Assembly: GCF_025698545.1 (NCBI RefSeq)
Contig: NC_068575.1
Span: 61,389,980-61,453,979, forward strand
Length of the DNA: 64,000 nucleotides
Source of the DNA: Gossypium raimondii
Taxonomy: Eukaryota > Streptophyta > Magnoliopsida > Malvales > Malvaceae
Direction: 5' to 3'
Below the pieces are notes generated by a model, which was not told the DNA's origin, searched no databases, and was given only the letters and a program-made list of their open reading frames with translations. The position numbers and the translations under genes were made by a program. Positions 1 to 13,217 of the stretch are shown piece by piece (position 1 is the first letter of the stretch; each line of letters opens with the position of its first letter).

Positions 1-972
1 CCTCCTTTTTGTACCTCTCTTATCATGTTCATGCCTTTGGCTAATTTAGGTATCAAATAAACTTGGAAAATCTGACGCTGACATCCTTTGGTTTTTCTTT
101 CTTCCTTGTAAGTCCTTAAAACTACCAGCATTCACAAAGACCTTAACAGAATTCATAGACATTAACATTTGTTGAACTGATATTATCTTTTAAAAGAAAC
201 AATTAGTAAACCAATCAACTCAATTCGGGATTCATTAATGCAATCTTTTTGGTGATTAATTTAATAAAGGCACTAAAAGCAATTATCAAAAAGAGTTGAC
301 AAAAGGGAAAAAGTAAAACTCCATTGGCTTTGTAAGCAAGGATTAAAAAGTCAAAATGGAGAACCCATGATGGCCCCAAATTTTTATGTGGTGTTGGATG
401 CAATTGCAAAAATACCTGCGAAATATGCTAAACCCACAATGAAGGCAACCCATTTAATTGGATGATTAAAATGCTTTATATCTTAAATTAATAATTTTCT
501 TCTCCAGCTCCATTGAGATAAAAGCCACCAATATCATTAATTATATTATCCATATATCCCTTTAGTCGGCACTTGCTGGGAGACCCTTTAATTTTATAAC
601 TAGAAATATTAATTGGACGATGTGCAAAATTCTTTTATATCTCAAACTTCAACTTGCTATCTTAAGTTAGGTTAAATCCCTATATATAAATATATATTGT
701 TATATAAATAATATAGAGCATGTCACGTAAACCTTGACCGTTGACATGTGTATTCCTCACTCATCTGACGAGGTATGATTCAATTAGTCAAGGTCTTGTT
801 CGCTACCAACTTGACTAGTTAATCAACAGATCGCCACTTGCATAGTCTTACCCTGCTTACCTATATCTTTAGAGGGTATCTGGGACACGTGCAATCCCTG
901 GTGGGGTAATGTGTCACCACACATGACGTTTGACTAATTATCCTTAACACATCACATCAATGGACCGTGTCT

Positions 973-1009
<37 letters not shown>

Positions 1010-4000
1010 ATGAGCTACTATGAGGAGACTACAGAGAAGCAACCATTCAATATATATTATAATAAAATTTGAGTATAGTTATTTTAAATTATTAAAAAAA
1101 AAGTTTAAATCAACTTGGATCAAAGGATCAAAGGTAAACATTTTTATATATAAACATGGATTCAATGTAAATTTTAATGTATTAAATCTTAAATACAAAT
1201 AAAATACATATGAAATATTTCATTTAATAAATGTGTTACGATGATATTGTGTTTTTCCTATATATAAATATTCGTCTTATCATTACAAACAAGGCTAAAT
1301 GTTTCTTAGTAATTGGCAAATGTGGACAAAACCTTATGCCTAAATGGCGGTGGCCATGCATTGCATCAATGTCTTTCTTACATTTTATGTATGAATGAAT
1401 TAGTTTCCTTCAAACAACTCTCTCTCTCTAAATAATATTTTGAATTACAATTTCAACTAAAAATAATAATAATAAAATATCGATTGAGTTTTAACTCGAT
1501 TGGAATCAGTATTATTGTCAGTGTAGAAGGATGTGAGTTAAGTGTACTAAACGCATTATCCTCCTATTTCTAGGTTGGAAAGAGGTTATGAGTAATTATA
1601 AGCATTCTATAAAAATATATATATATATATATATATATGATAAGAATTTATAATGAGATTATTAAAAAATTAATGACAAAATTAATTGCTTCTAGCCATT
1701 GACTTGGCTTTTAAAAAAATCTAGATCCCTAGGAAATTTGATCATTAATTATTCTTATTTTATATGTAAAATTTTGAAAATTCGGTTTCTTTTCACATTT
1801 TAAATATTATATATCAATATTTTTAGTATATAATTTAAAAAAAGCAGTATTATTAAAATTAAATTTTGACACAATGTGACTGGAAAACATAATTATGTAA
1901 TAAATATATTTATAAAAATTGATATAGAAAATAAATAAAGTTTTAGTGAAAATGGTAAAATAGAAATGTTGAGTGTCTTAATTACAAATTTTATTATGTG
2001 CACGTATTTTATTTATTTATTTATATAAAAATAATTAAAAATAAAAACACTCAAAAAACATGATTTTCTTTGTAAAATAATAATATTTTAATTAATACTC
2101 GATTAACTCATAATATTAACTTAGTAGCTTAACGTATAATATAAATTATTTGCAAGGAGACCCATTAACTAAGGCAATAAGTGTTGCATCACATTTTCTT
2201 TGGGGAAAACGACCCCAGAAGGACAAAAATAAAAAAGTAAATTTAAAAAGTCAACCATAATAGATAACAGAGTCAAAGCATGGTTGACTTTTAACCGACA
2301 GTTAGGTTTTGCTTCACATGTGAACTCAAAGCTTCTATTTTATTTTTCAAATTTTGTATGTTAAATATTTTAAAATTTATTACAATCATATTTAAAATAT
2401 TATAAATTCTTATTATAATAAAAATTATTAATGAATTAAAAAACTTTTCCCTTTTTTCTTTTAAGTCTTTTATTTATTTATTAAGTTTTGTTTTGTTTAG
2501 CGGGGTGTTAATTTTTAGATTCGCTATTGCCCACCTTTTTCCCACCCCATTAACCATTTATTTATTTTTACACACGTCTTCTTTCCTTTCAGTTTACATA
2601 TCTATTTTGTGGATATATTTGTTGTCTTCGCAAGTTGCGATGGACAGATGACAATGCCTGTCATTCACTAAAACTTTACCGGCGACCACTAGTTTTTATT
2701 AGAAAGTGGATGGCTCTTCATCAACTTCTTAATATGTTTCTATTTTGAGAGCGTTTTAGAATAATAAATGATTTTATGAGTCGATTTGGATACATGTTGT
2801 CTTAAGTTTTATATGTTTTTTTGTTTATTTTTTTATTGTTTAATAAATTTTAAATTTTAGAACTTTTTGTCTGCTCTTAAAACACGTTTTTTAGTCTTAC
2901 TTATGCATACACTCTTAATTTTACTAGTGTCGTTCTCTCTAGTTTGGTGAATGATTGATCTTTTGTCGAATTTTGCTCGCTGCTTTGGACCATCCAGGAC
3001 TAATTTCATTATCGTATTAATTGTTTGCAATTACTCCAAATATGTCGTGTTTGAATTGTGTTAAAGTCAATTGTTAATATGACATAATGTTTTGTTAATG
3101 CTGAGGATAAAACATTTGTTGTGTTAGAATTTATCATTTACCATTTACGAGTATTTACTATTTTTTTTTCTTGAATGATATGGTTATATTCATTAAATAA
3201 ATTAATGAATTTAACTTTAAAAAATTATTAATGAATCATAAATATTGACCTACATTAAGCAAAATCCATAGATAAGGAGAAAATTTACAAAGTTGACTTT
3301 TATTGTCAGTATTCTATTTTAGAAATAATAAAAAGTACGGACCGACCTGTTTGTGGGATGTGGGGGCCCACCACATCAAAGTCAAAATGTGAAAACGGAA
3401 AATTGACTCTACGACACAAGATTTACGGGGTTCCCATATCTTTGTAAGAATGCTGGCGCGTGAAATTACGGTCTCGCCCTTTTTGGCCTTCTTGTTCTTC
3501 TTTGTTAAGGATAAAATAAATATTTTATATTTGAATTAGTTAAATTAATTTAAAATTTTATTTTTTTCACAAATCAATGGTTATTAATTATTTTAATTTA
3601 TTTGAAATTGTGAATTTTTAAAAATATCTATGAAATATATTTTAACAAATAATATCTAAAAGTTAAAAATAAAGTTCATTTTATTAAAAATAAATTCAAA
3701 AACTTAAAATTGAACCAAATTATCATAACAGGTTGAAAATTTAAAAAATCTGATTTAACCAAACTAAACTCACTTATAATCCTACTATGTACGAGCTTAA
3801 ATATATTTCAATTTTTAATGTAATTATGCTTTATATGAATTTTATTTAAATTATAACTATTCAAATACATCTTATTTGTGATCAATATTTTGATCGCCAC
3901 AATATTAAAAAAATATCAAATTAGAAGTAAAATCGATATGACTTGGGTCGAAGCTTCTGTACTTGTGTTTTCTTTAAAATTTCGAAATATTGATATTCAT

Positions 4001-5231
4001 TTTTCTCCATTAATTCCACTAGATACGTTATTTTGTTTAGACACGTGAATACATGAAACATTCACATTCGCTTTTTTTTTCTCAGAATTTTTGCATATTA
4101 AAAAAAAGTGTGTCAAATGCCACCAAAAATTTCATTATATACGTGTCACATTACTATTTGTTTGAAAAATAAGTAATGGTGGATTATTTGAAAGAATTAA
4201 TAAATAAAAAATTCAGAGCTAAAATAAAATTTATGAAAGTAAAAAGACTAAAAGGATTATTACATAAGCTAAATTAACTAAAAAAGTAAATAATTATTTT
4301 CACAACCTTTTGACAAATATATTATTACATGTGTGATATTATGTCAATTTGTTATTTTTACACAATACTCATAAAAAATTATGCCATTTTAGTTAGTGTA
4401 ATTTAACATTATTATTTGAGTTAAGACTGAAATTTCAAAACCTAAAAAGTATAAAAATTAAAAATAATCAAATTAAAAATGGAGATTGAATCCCAACTTA
4501 CACATGATATAAAACTAATAAACGTAATTTAATTTAACAGATTTAACTACTAATATTTAGGTTAAGGTTAAAATTTGAAATATATATGAACTAAAATTGA
4601 TAATTTTAGAATAAATAGACTAAACCTATAAATTGTATACAATACAAGGGCTAATAAAATATTCAATGTAAACAAACTGGTAAAATAAAAGGGCCAAAAT
4701 TGGATTTTTATTTCTCTTAAGGGACAGGAGGTGGTGGCGGCCATTACAGTGTAATCCAATTAACTTGAGCTTAAAAGGTAGAGATAAAATAAACTTTTAA
4801 TCCTTGAATTTAGTAAATTATTTTTAATTTGATCTTTAAATTTTGTCTACACTAGTTTTAAAATTGATAATTTTATGAATTTCATCCTTAAACTTAGATA
4901 TTGTTAAGGTGTGATGACCTAGCATGAAAATATAAATTTTTTTTACACAAAATGTAAAAATACAAAAATAAAAAATAAAAATATTTAAAAGTTTCAAAAA
5001 ATTTTAAAAAATAGGTGATGATATGGTAAAATCTCATAATATCACATAATTATACTTTAACAATATCGAAGTTCATGCACCAAATTGGTAAAACCTGCCC
5101 AGTTCCAAGATTAATGTGAACTAAAAGAATCAAAGACCAAAGTGGGAAAAAATATAAGTTAAGGGACTAAATGTCAAAAAGATACGTTATGACACTGACA
5201 AAGCTTTCGCAACTTCGCTTTACCGTGCAGC
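1..5231. other. AT-rich intergenic spacer
   Basis: I find no convincing gene here. Open frames are short and low-complexity. The stretch holds two (TA)n microsatellites, a run of W-box-like TTGAC motifs between about 730 and 935, a CACGTG G-box near 885, and degenerate repeat sequence at about 4560-5170 of the 'reddish' kind rich in phrases such as gggactaaat that recur elsewhere in the window. No boundaries could be fixed for that repeat. Confidence 0.6.
977..1005. repeat. (TA)n microsatellite
   Basis: About 14 uninterrupted TA dinucleotides in spacer DNA. A second, shorter AT run lies at about 1615-1638. Such tracts are usually polymorphic in length. Confidence 0.95.
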
Positions 5232-5239
5232 TATAAATA
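5232..5239 (+). promoter_or_regulatory. TATA box of the ERF gene
   Basis: TATAAATA lies 243 bases before the ATG at 5475. A start site about 30 bases downstream would give a 5' UTR of roughly 210 bases. This UTR is CT/T-rich and contains no obvious intron. Confidence 0.6.
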
Positions 5240-5474
5240 CACCAAGCTGGAAGCCTGGAACTAGCTTCTGGTCTCTCCTGCATAATTATTCTACAAATCT
5301 TCCCTTTGAATCTTATTTGTTCTTCATTTCTATCTTCCAAAATCAGGGGTTTTCTTTTAATTTGTGTCTATGAGATTTTAAATTCAACCCAACAATTCTT
5401 CTTCATCCTTCAAATATTCATTTCTTCTACCTCTGTTAAAGACTGCTTCCTCTGTTTTGGTTTCCAAAAAAAAA

Positions 5475-6365
5475 ATGCAAAAAACAGATCATGTTTGTGG
5501 ATTCAACGACGGTGCTAATATCGGGTCTTCGTTATCACAGCTCATATTATCAGGAGGCTCAAATACCATAGATTCAATCTTCTCTCGTTGCGCACCATCA
5601 TCAACCATGGCCGGCGTTTACGAACCATTAGGCTCTTCAGTCTATCACCGGCAAAGGGACCTCCTCGAAAAATTCAGCCACGAGAAGAAAGAAAACGCTT
5701 CGTTTTCATTCAAATGTCTAACGAATCCGATTCAAAACAGCCAAAACCATGCATCGACGACGGCAGCGGCTAAATACTTGAGCAGCCCACAAAAGAAGAA
5801 CCTTTATAGGGGAGTAAGACAAAGACGGTGGGGTAAATGGGTAGCCGAGATCAGACTTCCACAAAACAGAAAGCGTGTCTGGTTAGGCACTTACGAAACA
5901 GCTGAAACTGCCGCTTTGGCATATGATCGAGCAGCTTATAAACTTAGAGGGGATTACGCGAGGTTGAATTTCCCAAATTTGAAGGACCCAAGCAAGTTTG
6001 GGTTTGTAGATTGTGCTCAGTTGAATGCCTTGAAAAACATGGTGGACGCTAAGATTCAAGCCATTTGTCAAAAGATGAAAACAGAGAGAACTAAAAAGAA
6101 GGCCAAGAAGGGCAACTTTGATCGTCCAGGATGTTCATCGTCTTCGTCGTTGTCGCCTATGGTTTTTAGCGACGATTTAAGCAAGGAGTTGATATCGCCG
6201 ACGGTGTCTGGAGATGGGTTTTTGAGAGCTGAGAATTCATCGTCCTCCGTTTCGAATGATTATCCGATGATGGTGGTGGCAGAGGAACTGCCGTTTGAGG
6301 ACGAGTTGCTTGCGAGAATGCCATCTTTTGATGCTGAATTGTTATGGGATTGTCTTGCTAAATAG
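5475..6365 (+). CDS. ERF061: AP2/ERF transcription factor, ERF061-like (group I / DREB A-6)
   Basis: Single-exon gene for a 296-residue nuclear DNA-binding protein. One AP2 domain lies at about residues 110-167, with the [19 protein letters not shown] core and the [16 protein letters not shown] end that are typical of the A-6/RAP2.4-ERF061 branch; such proteins bind GCC-box or DRE elements. The N-terminal third is Ser/Asn-rich. A Lys-rich stretch follows the domain (about 199-212) and may serve in nuclear import. The C-terminus is acidic and ends near LLWDCLAK, a plausible activation segment. I start at the ATG at 5475; the frame is open for six codons upstream but has no other ATG. Intronless structure is normal for this family. 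The family call is firm; ERF061 rather than a close paralogue is recognition by eye. Confidence 0.93.
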   Translation: MQKTDHVCGFNDGANIGSSLSQLILSGGSNTIDSIFSRCAPSSTMAGVYEPLGSSVYHRQRDLLEKFSHEKKENASFSFKCLTNPIQNSQNHASTTAAAKYLSSPQKKNLYRGVRQRRWGKWVAEIRLPQNRKRVWLGTYETAETAALAYDRAAYKLRGDYARLNFPNLKDPSKFGFVDCAQLNALKNMVDAKIQAICQKMKTERTKKKAKKGNFDRPGCSSSSSLSPMVFSDDLSKELISPTVSGDGFLRAENSSSSVSNDYPMMVVAEELPFEDELLARMPSFDAELLWDCLAK

Positions 6366-8061
6366 AATTACATCGCTACCATTTGCATTTCTCATAATGA
6401 AAATTTATCTTTCTTTTTTTTATAGAAAAAACTTATCTACAGGTTGTTTTCATCCTCGGCTTAAAAATAGATAAAATAGTCTCTATAAATTAATTTTTAT
6501 ATTAAAATTTATTTATTTTACTGTTAAAAATATCTTTATATATAGAATAAATTTTGATTATTTTATCAACTATGCTAGTTTGTAAAATTGATAAAAATTT
6601 AACAAAAAATTAATTTACTCTTTAATCTAACGTATACACAGATCAATTTATTTTTAAATAAAACTGGTAAAATGCAATATTATAACTATTTTTATTAGAA
6701 ATTGTAAATGGTAGGGGTGTTTTGGGGTGATTTTATCAATTTAATGTTGGCTGGTTTAGGCTTTTAGTAGTGTTTTGTACGAAAATGCAGTAAATTTAGA
6801 ATATGATCATTTAATTGAGATGAGTTTTGGATAATACAGTGCGTTTTTAATATGATTATGGTGCTTCAACTTAATAAAACCGAATAGAATAGCAATAAAA
6901 ATGGAATAAATAAATAATAAATATTATATTTTATGGTTGGTGGAATGAAATAGATGAATAAAAAGTATTATATTATTTGGTTGGTAAAATTATTTAAGGG
7001 ATAGATTTAACTGATAATTTTACATTTGATACAAAATATTATTTTATTTATTATTAATTTTATAATAATTTAAACAGATTACATGAATTAAAAATGTCAA
7101 TTTTTTTATCATAAATTATATTAAATGTTATTAAAAGTAATAACCATTTCATTGAGCAAATCATTTTTTTTGTCAACGTAGTGAATTATTTCACTAAATT
7201 AGAGGTGTCCATGAGTCGAATTAGGTCGAACCGAAGTTTGATTTCAAAAATTTTTAAGTCCAGATTTGTATTTGGGCCAACTCACTTAAAAAGTCTATTT
7301 TATTATTTAAAAAGTAATAAAATAATAAAAAATATATTTTTAATTATAATTAAATTTAACTTTTTAAAATATACTTTTTTATCATTTTAATCGAATTCGG
7401 GTCAAGTTGGAAGAGGTGAAAAAATCTTTATCCAAGCCCGATCAAGTCAAGTCGAACAGAACAAACTACCCAATCCTTAGACAAATCTACTGAATGAGGG
7501 AATGGACGAGAGAATAAAAGATTAATTCCTCCAACCAAACATGTTGTCAGTGCTATTTCTTTTTAAAAGAGGACTAACTTAATCTAACCTAATTAGATCA
7601 GTGTTAAACCTCAAATTAAACTCAAAACTTTAAAATTAAAATTTGATCCAACTCTTCGAAGCTCGAATTTAGGGTCGAGTAAACCATTGGGCAGGAAATT
7701 TTGGGCTAAAAGAATTGGCCCAATATAATTCAGAGACCAGCGGCAAAGCAAAAGCCTTTAAATACGCAGTCGTTTACTTCAAGTACGTTCCTGAAAAGTA
7801 CGAATGAACGCTACTTGCTTCTTCTTTTTCCAATATTATATTAAATAATTAATAATTAATAATTCCAGGTGATGAGATGCGAAAAAAGCAGGACCTTTCG
7901 CTCTTGGACCTGCCCGATGTCGTTTCGCTTCGGACCTTTCTAGTATTCCTGTAATCCGAACCCGAACCCGCTAATTTCTCCTTCCCGCCGTCGGCTTTTT
8001 TACCAGTTTTTTTTTGCCCGTCTCTCATCCCCGGGCTAGGGTTTCTGCTAAGGTTACCTTG
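6366..8061. other. Spacer with degenerate dispersed repeats
   Basis: No gene seen. About 6460-6690 resembles the fold-back repeat family also seen at 14660-14890 and 39540-39840 ('atttactctttaatctaa' type phrases). About 7200-7500 resembles the 'tccatgggtcggg' repeat best preserved at 50734-51268. The last 250 bases are the promoter and GC-richer 5' UTR of the PYL gene. Confidence 0.5.
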
Positions 8062-9988
8062 ATGGTGACCAATAATTATATCACCATGAACGGGAACAGG
8101 TTTACTAAGGTAGAAGAAGAGTTCATCAAGAAGTACCATAAACACGACGTTAAAGAAAATCAGTGCAGTTCTTCGCTCGTTAAACACATCAAAGCTCCAG
8201 TTCATCTTGTATGTTTCTCTTTTTTTTCTTTTTAATTGCTTTCAATAATAATTACTTCTTTTAAGAGAATGAATTGGATTGGTGTTAGATCCGTACATAG
8301 ATCTGGAAATGGAAGTCTTTTTTTGCGTAGTTCCGTATTCTTCCTTTCATTTTTCATTGCATGTTGATTGAATATATATAGGAAATCGAAATTAAAGTAG
8401 GGATTGATTAGAATTGTGAAGTTATCACTGAACTTTAGCTATTTATAGCGTGTGATTTTAATTAGTAACTTTTGATTGAGGAGTAATTAGTAGAATTTAC
8501 TTCGTAAAATTGTTGTTTTCTTGTATAATTTTGCTAAGTATTTGCTTTGTTTGAATAGAAATGGAACAGGAGATTTTCGTTAAACTTTCATTTCACTCAA
8601 GTGTGGAAATGAAGTCTAAAGGTTGTGTAGTTGCAAATAAGATTACTTTGAGTTTTAGTTTCAGGGTTTAATTTGTTTGATTGAAGGCAAACTTGGAACT
8701 GTTTTCTTTGTTAATGAACAATTATCGGTCTTTGATCAATCAGGTTTGGTCTTTGGTGAGGAGATTCGATCAACCGCAGAAGTACAAGCCATTTGTTAGT
8801 AGGTGTGTTCTACAAGGTGACCTTCAGATTGGAAGTGTTAGAGAAGTCAATGTTAAGTCAGGTTTGCCGGCCACAACTAGCACCGAAAGGTTAGAGTATC
8901 TAGATGATGACGAGCACATCTTGAGCATGAGGATTGTTGGAGGAGATCACAGGTTGAAGGTATGAATTTTCCATTTGATTGAAGTCTTTATACACCATAT
9001 ACGAAAAATTTAAATGCATGCTCATTGAGTTCCTATAATTTTTTAGTTTTTAAACATATGATCTCGACTGAGGTATAGGTATTCATCTCAAACTAACTTC
9101 TTTCTGTCTCGTATTAGTTGATATGTTTCTGTTAGATTATGTAAATACATAAATTAGCTGAAAATGTTACAAGGCTTTGGATATGGTTACCTGTAAGGTG
9201 GAGTATTGAATATGCCAACTTCTGTTGCCAGTCATCGAAATAAGACTAGATCAAGTACAAATTATCAAAACCATTATTCAATCTATGAAGTCTTTTAGGG
9301 TCTATTTTTTTTATTACAAAACTTGAAATTGGAGTTGTGAAACTAGGAGATATATATCGTACATATTGACTTGCCAAAGCTATGTCTGCTGAATTTGGCT
9401 AGTCGCATGAATGAGCTTCTTGCCTGCATTCTGTCTGGGGCAATTTATATGCGTTATGTGGCCTTATCCTCTCTACTCAATTATTTTTGTTGGCAATTTA
9501 TATTGTGCTACTGGTACATTTAACCTAGACCCTATCATGTTGGAATTGCCATTGATTTCCTGGTTTTTTGCATGGAATGGAATGGATCTGGTATTATGTG
9601 CCTCCTTTTGTTTTAATATTTGAATTTATATGAATGCTATTGCACCAATCCTGCATTGACCTCTTCTTTTCTGGGTCGAATTTTGAACTTCATAATGTAA
9701 CCTAAACTTACATCATGATCTAATTTGCTGAAACTGCCAAATTACCCCTTGTGCTATGCAAATTGGCAGAACTACTCATCCATTGTTACAGTCCATCCCA
9801 AGGTCATTGATGGCAGACCAGGAACATTGGTGATCGAATCATTTGTAGTGGATGTACCAGAAGGGAACACCAAGGATGAAACATGTTACTTTGTCGAGGC
9901 ATTGATAAAGTGCAACCTCAAGTCACTGGCTGATGTTTCAGAGCGTTTGGCTGTTCAGGATCGGACTGAGCCGATCGAAAGAATGTGA
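8062..9988 (+). CDS. PYL9: Abscisic acid receptor, PYL7-10 clade (PYL9-like)
   Basis: Three coding exons, 8062-8208, 8744-8959 and 9770-9988, all phase 0 with GT-AG introns, encode a 193-residue START-like soluble receptor. ABA binding lets these proteins inhibit clade A PP2C phosphatases and so release SnRK2 kinases, in cytosol and nucleus. Visible hallmarks are the ABA-carboxylate lysine in KYKPF (Lys64), the gate loop SGLPATT (88-94), the latch HRL (about 119), and the C-terminal helix [21 protein letters not shown]. The exon pattern and the [15 protein letters not shown] segment match the monomeric PYL7-10 clade. The N-terminus is slightly divergent, and a second in-frame ATG at 8086 could also serve as start. 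The tail RTEPIERM is a little longer than in Arabidopsis PYL9. Nothing suggests inactivity. Confidence 0.95.
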
Positions 9989-10504
9989 ATAGTCCAGGTC
10001 CCAATTAGCACCATCAAGGTAAATCATTGTGGGTGATAAGTAAGATACTCTTGTTATTAGATTCCCTGGTAGCAGAGTGAACTTCTCTATTGTATTTTAT
10101 GCTTCTTTTTAACTAGAACATGATCTCTAGGTGTCTTGTGTTGATAGTAGCTGATAATTAAAACTCATCCGCGGCCTACGGATTTACTAAATGAAGAAAC
10201 AAAATCGAAAATTTCTTGGTGGTGTTCTCTATGTTGAATAATAGGGGTGGTGAAATTGTTATTTGCTTGTAAATATGTAAACAGGGATAGAAACTCTTAA
10301 TATCTTTAGTTTTTGCATGTTCCTGCTGTAGAAAAGTCAGGTCTGGTAGATATAATGGTATGTATGTTGGTAATTGGTAAATGATATGAATTGACTTATG
10401 TAGCAAGTTATTTGTACTAATCTGAAGAGGGTCTTTTTTATTTTTATTTTATATATATTTCTAGTATTTTTTTTATTATTGTTATTTTAGGTTTAGTGTA
10501 AATA

Positions 10505-10868
10505 AGACATTGGTTCTCGCAAGCTATTTGAGGTCAATTTGAAAAAAATTCGAACTCGATTTGGTAATTATCGAGTTGAGTTCGAGCTTGAGTAGCTTGA
10601 GCCATCAATGGAGTTAAATTTGAGCTTTTAGTAATACTCAACTCGAATAGCTTGCGACCCTCATCGAGCTTTTCGTATTTTTATATTATTAAATTACGAT
10701 ATTACCTTTAATATATATTATTAACATTAAGCATAATTATCGAGCCAAGTTCGAGCTTGAGTACAAAAATTGGTAAATGAACTTAACCGAACTCGAACAT
10801 GAAATTAAAATAGATGTTCGATCGAATTCGAGTTGACAGTATTTGAGCTCGGTTCAATTACAACTCTA
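10505..10868. repeat. Fold-back dispersed repeat rich in TCGAGCT/AGCTCGA
   Basis: Multiple inverted occurrences of TTCGAGCTTGAG / CTCAA-CTCGAA-type words make this 360-base stretch strongly self-complementary. No coding capacity is seen. It matches a repeat type I recall as common in mallow-family and other dicot spacers; the transposon superfamily is not determined. Confidence 0.55.
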
Positions 10869-11479
10869 AGAGAAAGAATGCTTGATGTAGGGTTCTCTAC
10901 TGGGAAGGCGTTTGGAGTGTTGTAATTAAGGTGTAGGCAGGTTGAGCAAAATGTTAGCGTCACTCATTAAATGCAAGGGAGGCTCCAATTCTAGGGACCG
11001 TTATCCGATAAAATGTTGGATGGTGTGTATATCGTGAGAGCATTAATTTGCTTCCTTTAAAAAGATAAATTGTCATCCAGTTGGATCCGACCCATGTATG
11101 AATCGCAAGTCTCAAAAGTTCTGTCATTCTCGGGTGTTTTTCTCACATATTTGAACTCTTAGAGTGCAGTTTTGTAGAACAGAGAATTGTTCTATTATTT
11201 CAATTGGTATCCGTACTATGGATTATTTGTGTGTTATATTTCGATTTTGAATTATATGAAAGTGTACTTGAAGATAACAAAATATTGAAAGGTAGATAAT
11301 TTCAAATTAAGATTTTACTACACGATCTAATTTAAATTATTTTTATTTAGGTCAGATAGCCAAAATAAATCGAATCCATTATTTGCAACGCCCCCAAGAC
11401 GCAGGTTAACTACGCTGAGAATCTAGAAAGAAAAAATAAAAGTAACGTTCTAATCAAAACCCTTCGTAGCTAAGCTAAG

Positions 11480-11785
11480 CTTTTCTATTATTTGAGCGTC
11501 AATTTCTTATCTTTAGTACAGTTTAGTTTTAATATTTAATTTGATATTTAATTTAGTTTCAATATTCAATTTAGTAATTAGATTAAATGGTATCATATGA
11601 TCTCATGGATATTTGTCACCTATACTCTAATAAAAAATATAGATACTTAATTGAGATAAAAAGATTAAATATCAAAATCAAACTCAAATAATTAGCAGTT
11701 GAAAAAGTTACGTATTAAATTAAATATTAAAACTGAATTCAAGTATTAATTACTAAATTAAACATTTAAAGTAAAGAAATATTAT
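11480..11785. repeat. Fold-back repeat ('atttaatttagtttcaatatt' type)
   Basis: AT-rich sequence with imperfect inverted halves: a left half of repeated TTTAGTTTTAATATTTAATTT units and a right half of the complement. The same family recurs at about 52720-53080. It is probably a MITE; ends and target duplication were not resolved. Confidence 0.5.
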
Positions 11786-12629
11786 AGTAACCATTTTCTG
11801 TATATAATGTTGAAAGCTGTGGATTGCGAGCAAGGGTGGCATTGCCAGGCCAACCAACCATTCCAATAATACACACACATACACATAAATAAATATTTAT
11901 CAAGGCAAAGTAGGTAACAACAAAAACATACAGCCCAAACTTTGATGGCTTTCTCCAATTTTGTGCTGCCCATTAACCATGCCTTATCAAATCCTATTGG
12001 CAGATAAATAATAATTTACATAATCATAGCAAAAGTATGAAATGATGTGCAAAAGAAAACGTCTGGAAGTGTACATGTCGGTACGTTAGCAACATCAACA
12101 AAACTTTTATAACGTCCACTGTTTGTCTAAAACGCCGTTTATTTCAATATTGAAAAAAAGAGAGAATAATGTTACGGTATTATTAGTACTACTACTTTTG
12201 CACTTTCTTCGCTAAATTTAACTCTTTTACCAATTTAGTTATTATTTAATTAAATTTGACTCATTTAGCTAGCTCTATTAGTCACACTATTTTTAACATA
12301 AACGATCTCTTTAAAATTCGAGAAATATGTAAGTCAATCACTCTTGACAACCATGAAACTTCAACAAAAAATTATCATTACTTGGTACCTACATACCTTA
12401 TAACTTAAGTGATTTCATATTACCAATTTAACAAGATCTACGAACGAGACCAATTAACCTAAACATGTGCAATTGAGATCAACCTACATGAATACCTTTC
12501 ACACACCTCCTCAATCCTCAAGCTCTTCTCCTTTCTTTTATCTCTAATCACCATTAAAATAATATGATTATCCATTCAAATAGGGTGAGCCAGTGCCTTA
12601 TCCTCTAAACCATTTTTCAATATCACAAT

Positions 12630-12885
12630 CAGGGGTGAAACTAGAAAATTATTTTAGGTAGTCGAAATTAAATTGTAATTTTTACAATAACAAAAATATA
12701 ATTTCATCATTATATCATTATAAATTTTAAAATATTAAATTATATTTTTAGGGATTTAAAGTGTAATTTTATATTTACTAATTTAAATTTTAAAAAATTT
12801 TAAGGCAGGAAAATTTAACTAAGAGTTTATTTAATTTATATATTTTTATTTTTTATAAATTCCATTTTATATTAGAACCGTGCAT
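12630..12885. repeat. Dispersed repeat ('ggggtgaaactagaaaatt' type)
   Basis: An AT-rich block beginning AGGGGTGAAACTAGAAAATT and containing AGGGATTTAAAGTGTAATTTTA. I recall this phrase pattern from cotton repeats, which supports the organism guess. No inverted ends were pinned down and no protein is encoded. Confidence 0.4.
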
Positions 12886-13217
12886 CGGGTACCCCAATTA
12901 TTTTGTTAATTACAAAGAGCCATACATTCCTCTTACTCTACTTTCAGCCTCAGCTTCTTCTTTTTAAATTCTCTCTCAATCTTGATTCTTCACATTCCCT
13001 TTTTTAATCTTTAAATAATAGTATTTTAATTCTTTGTTCTTCATTTTCCCTGTTCTTCACCAACTAAAATAATCAAAACCCATTGTATCTTTCTCCTTGT
13101 TTCACTCTGCAGATCCTCCCCCATTCATTCAAACACCAAATCAAAAGTTCATTTTGTTCCTTTTCTCATTGTCAGTCTCCACATCAATACTTCCCCCAAT
13201 TTTTTTTTCTAAAAACA

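Larger units (their letters stand above)
9989..13217. other. Spacer between PYL and polygalacturonase genes
   Basis: It begins with the PYL 3' UTR. No further gene is supported; the frames at 10176-10406 and 11782-11973 look non-coding. Three dispersed repeats are annotated separately. The last 250 bases are T/C-rich, as expected of a promoter and 5' UTR. Confidence 0.6.
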
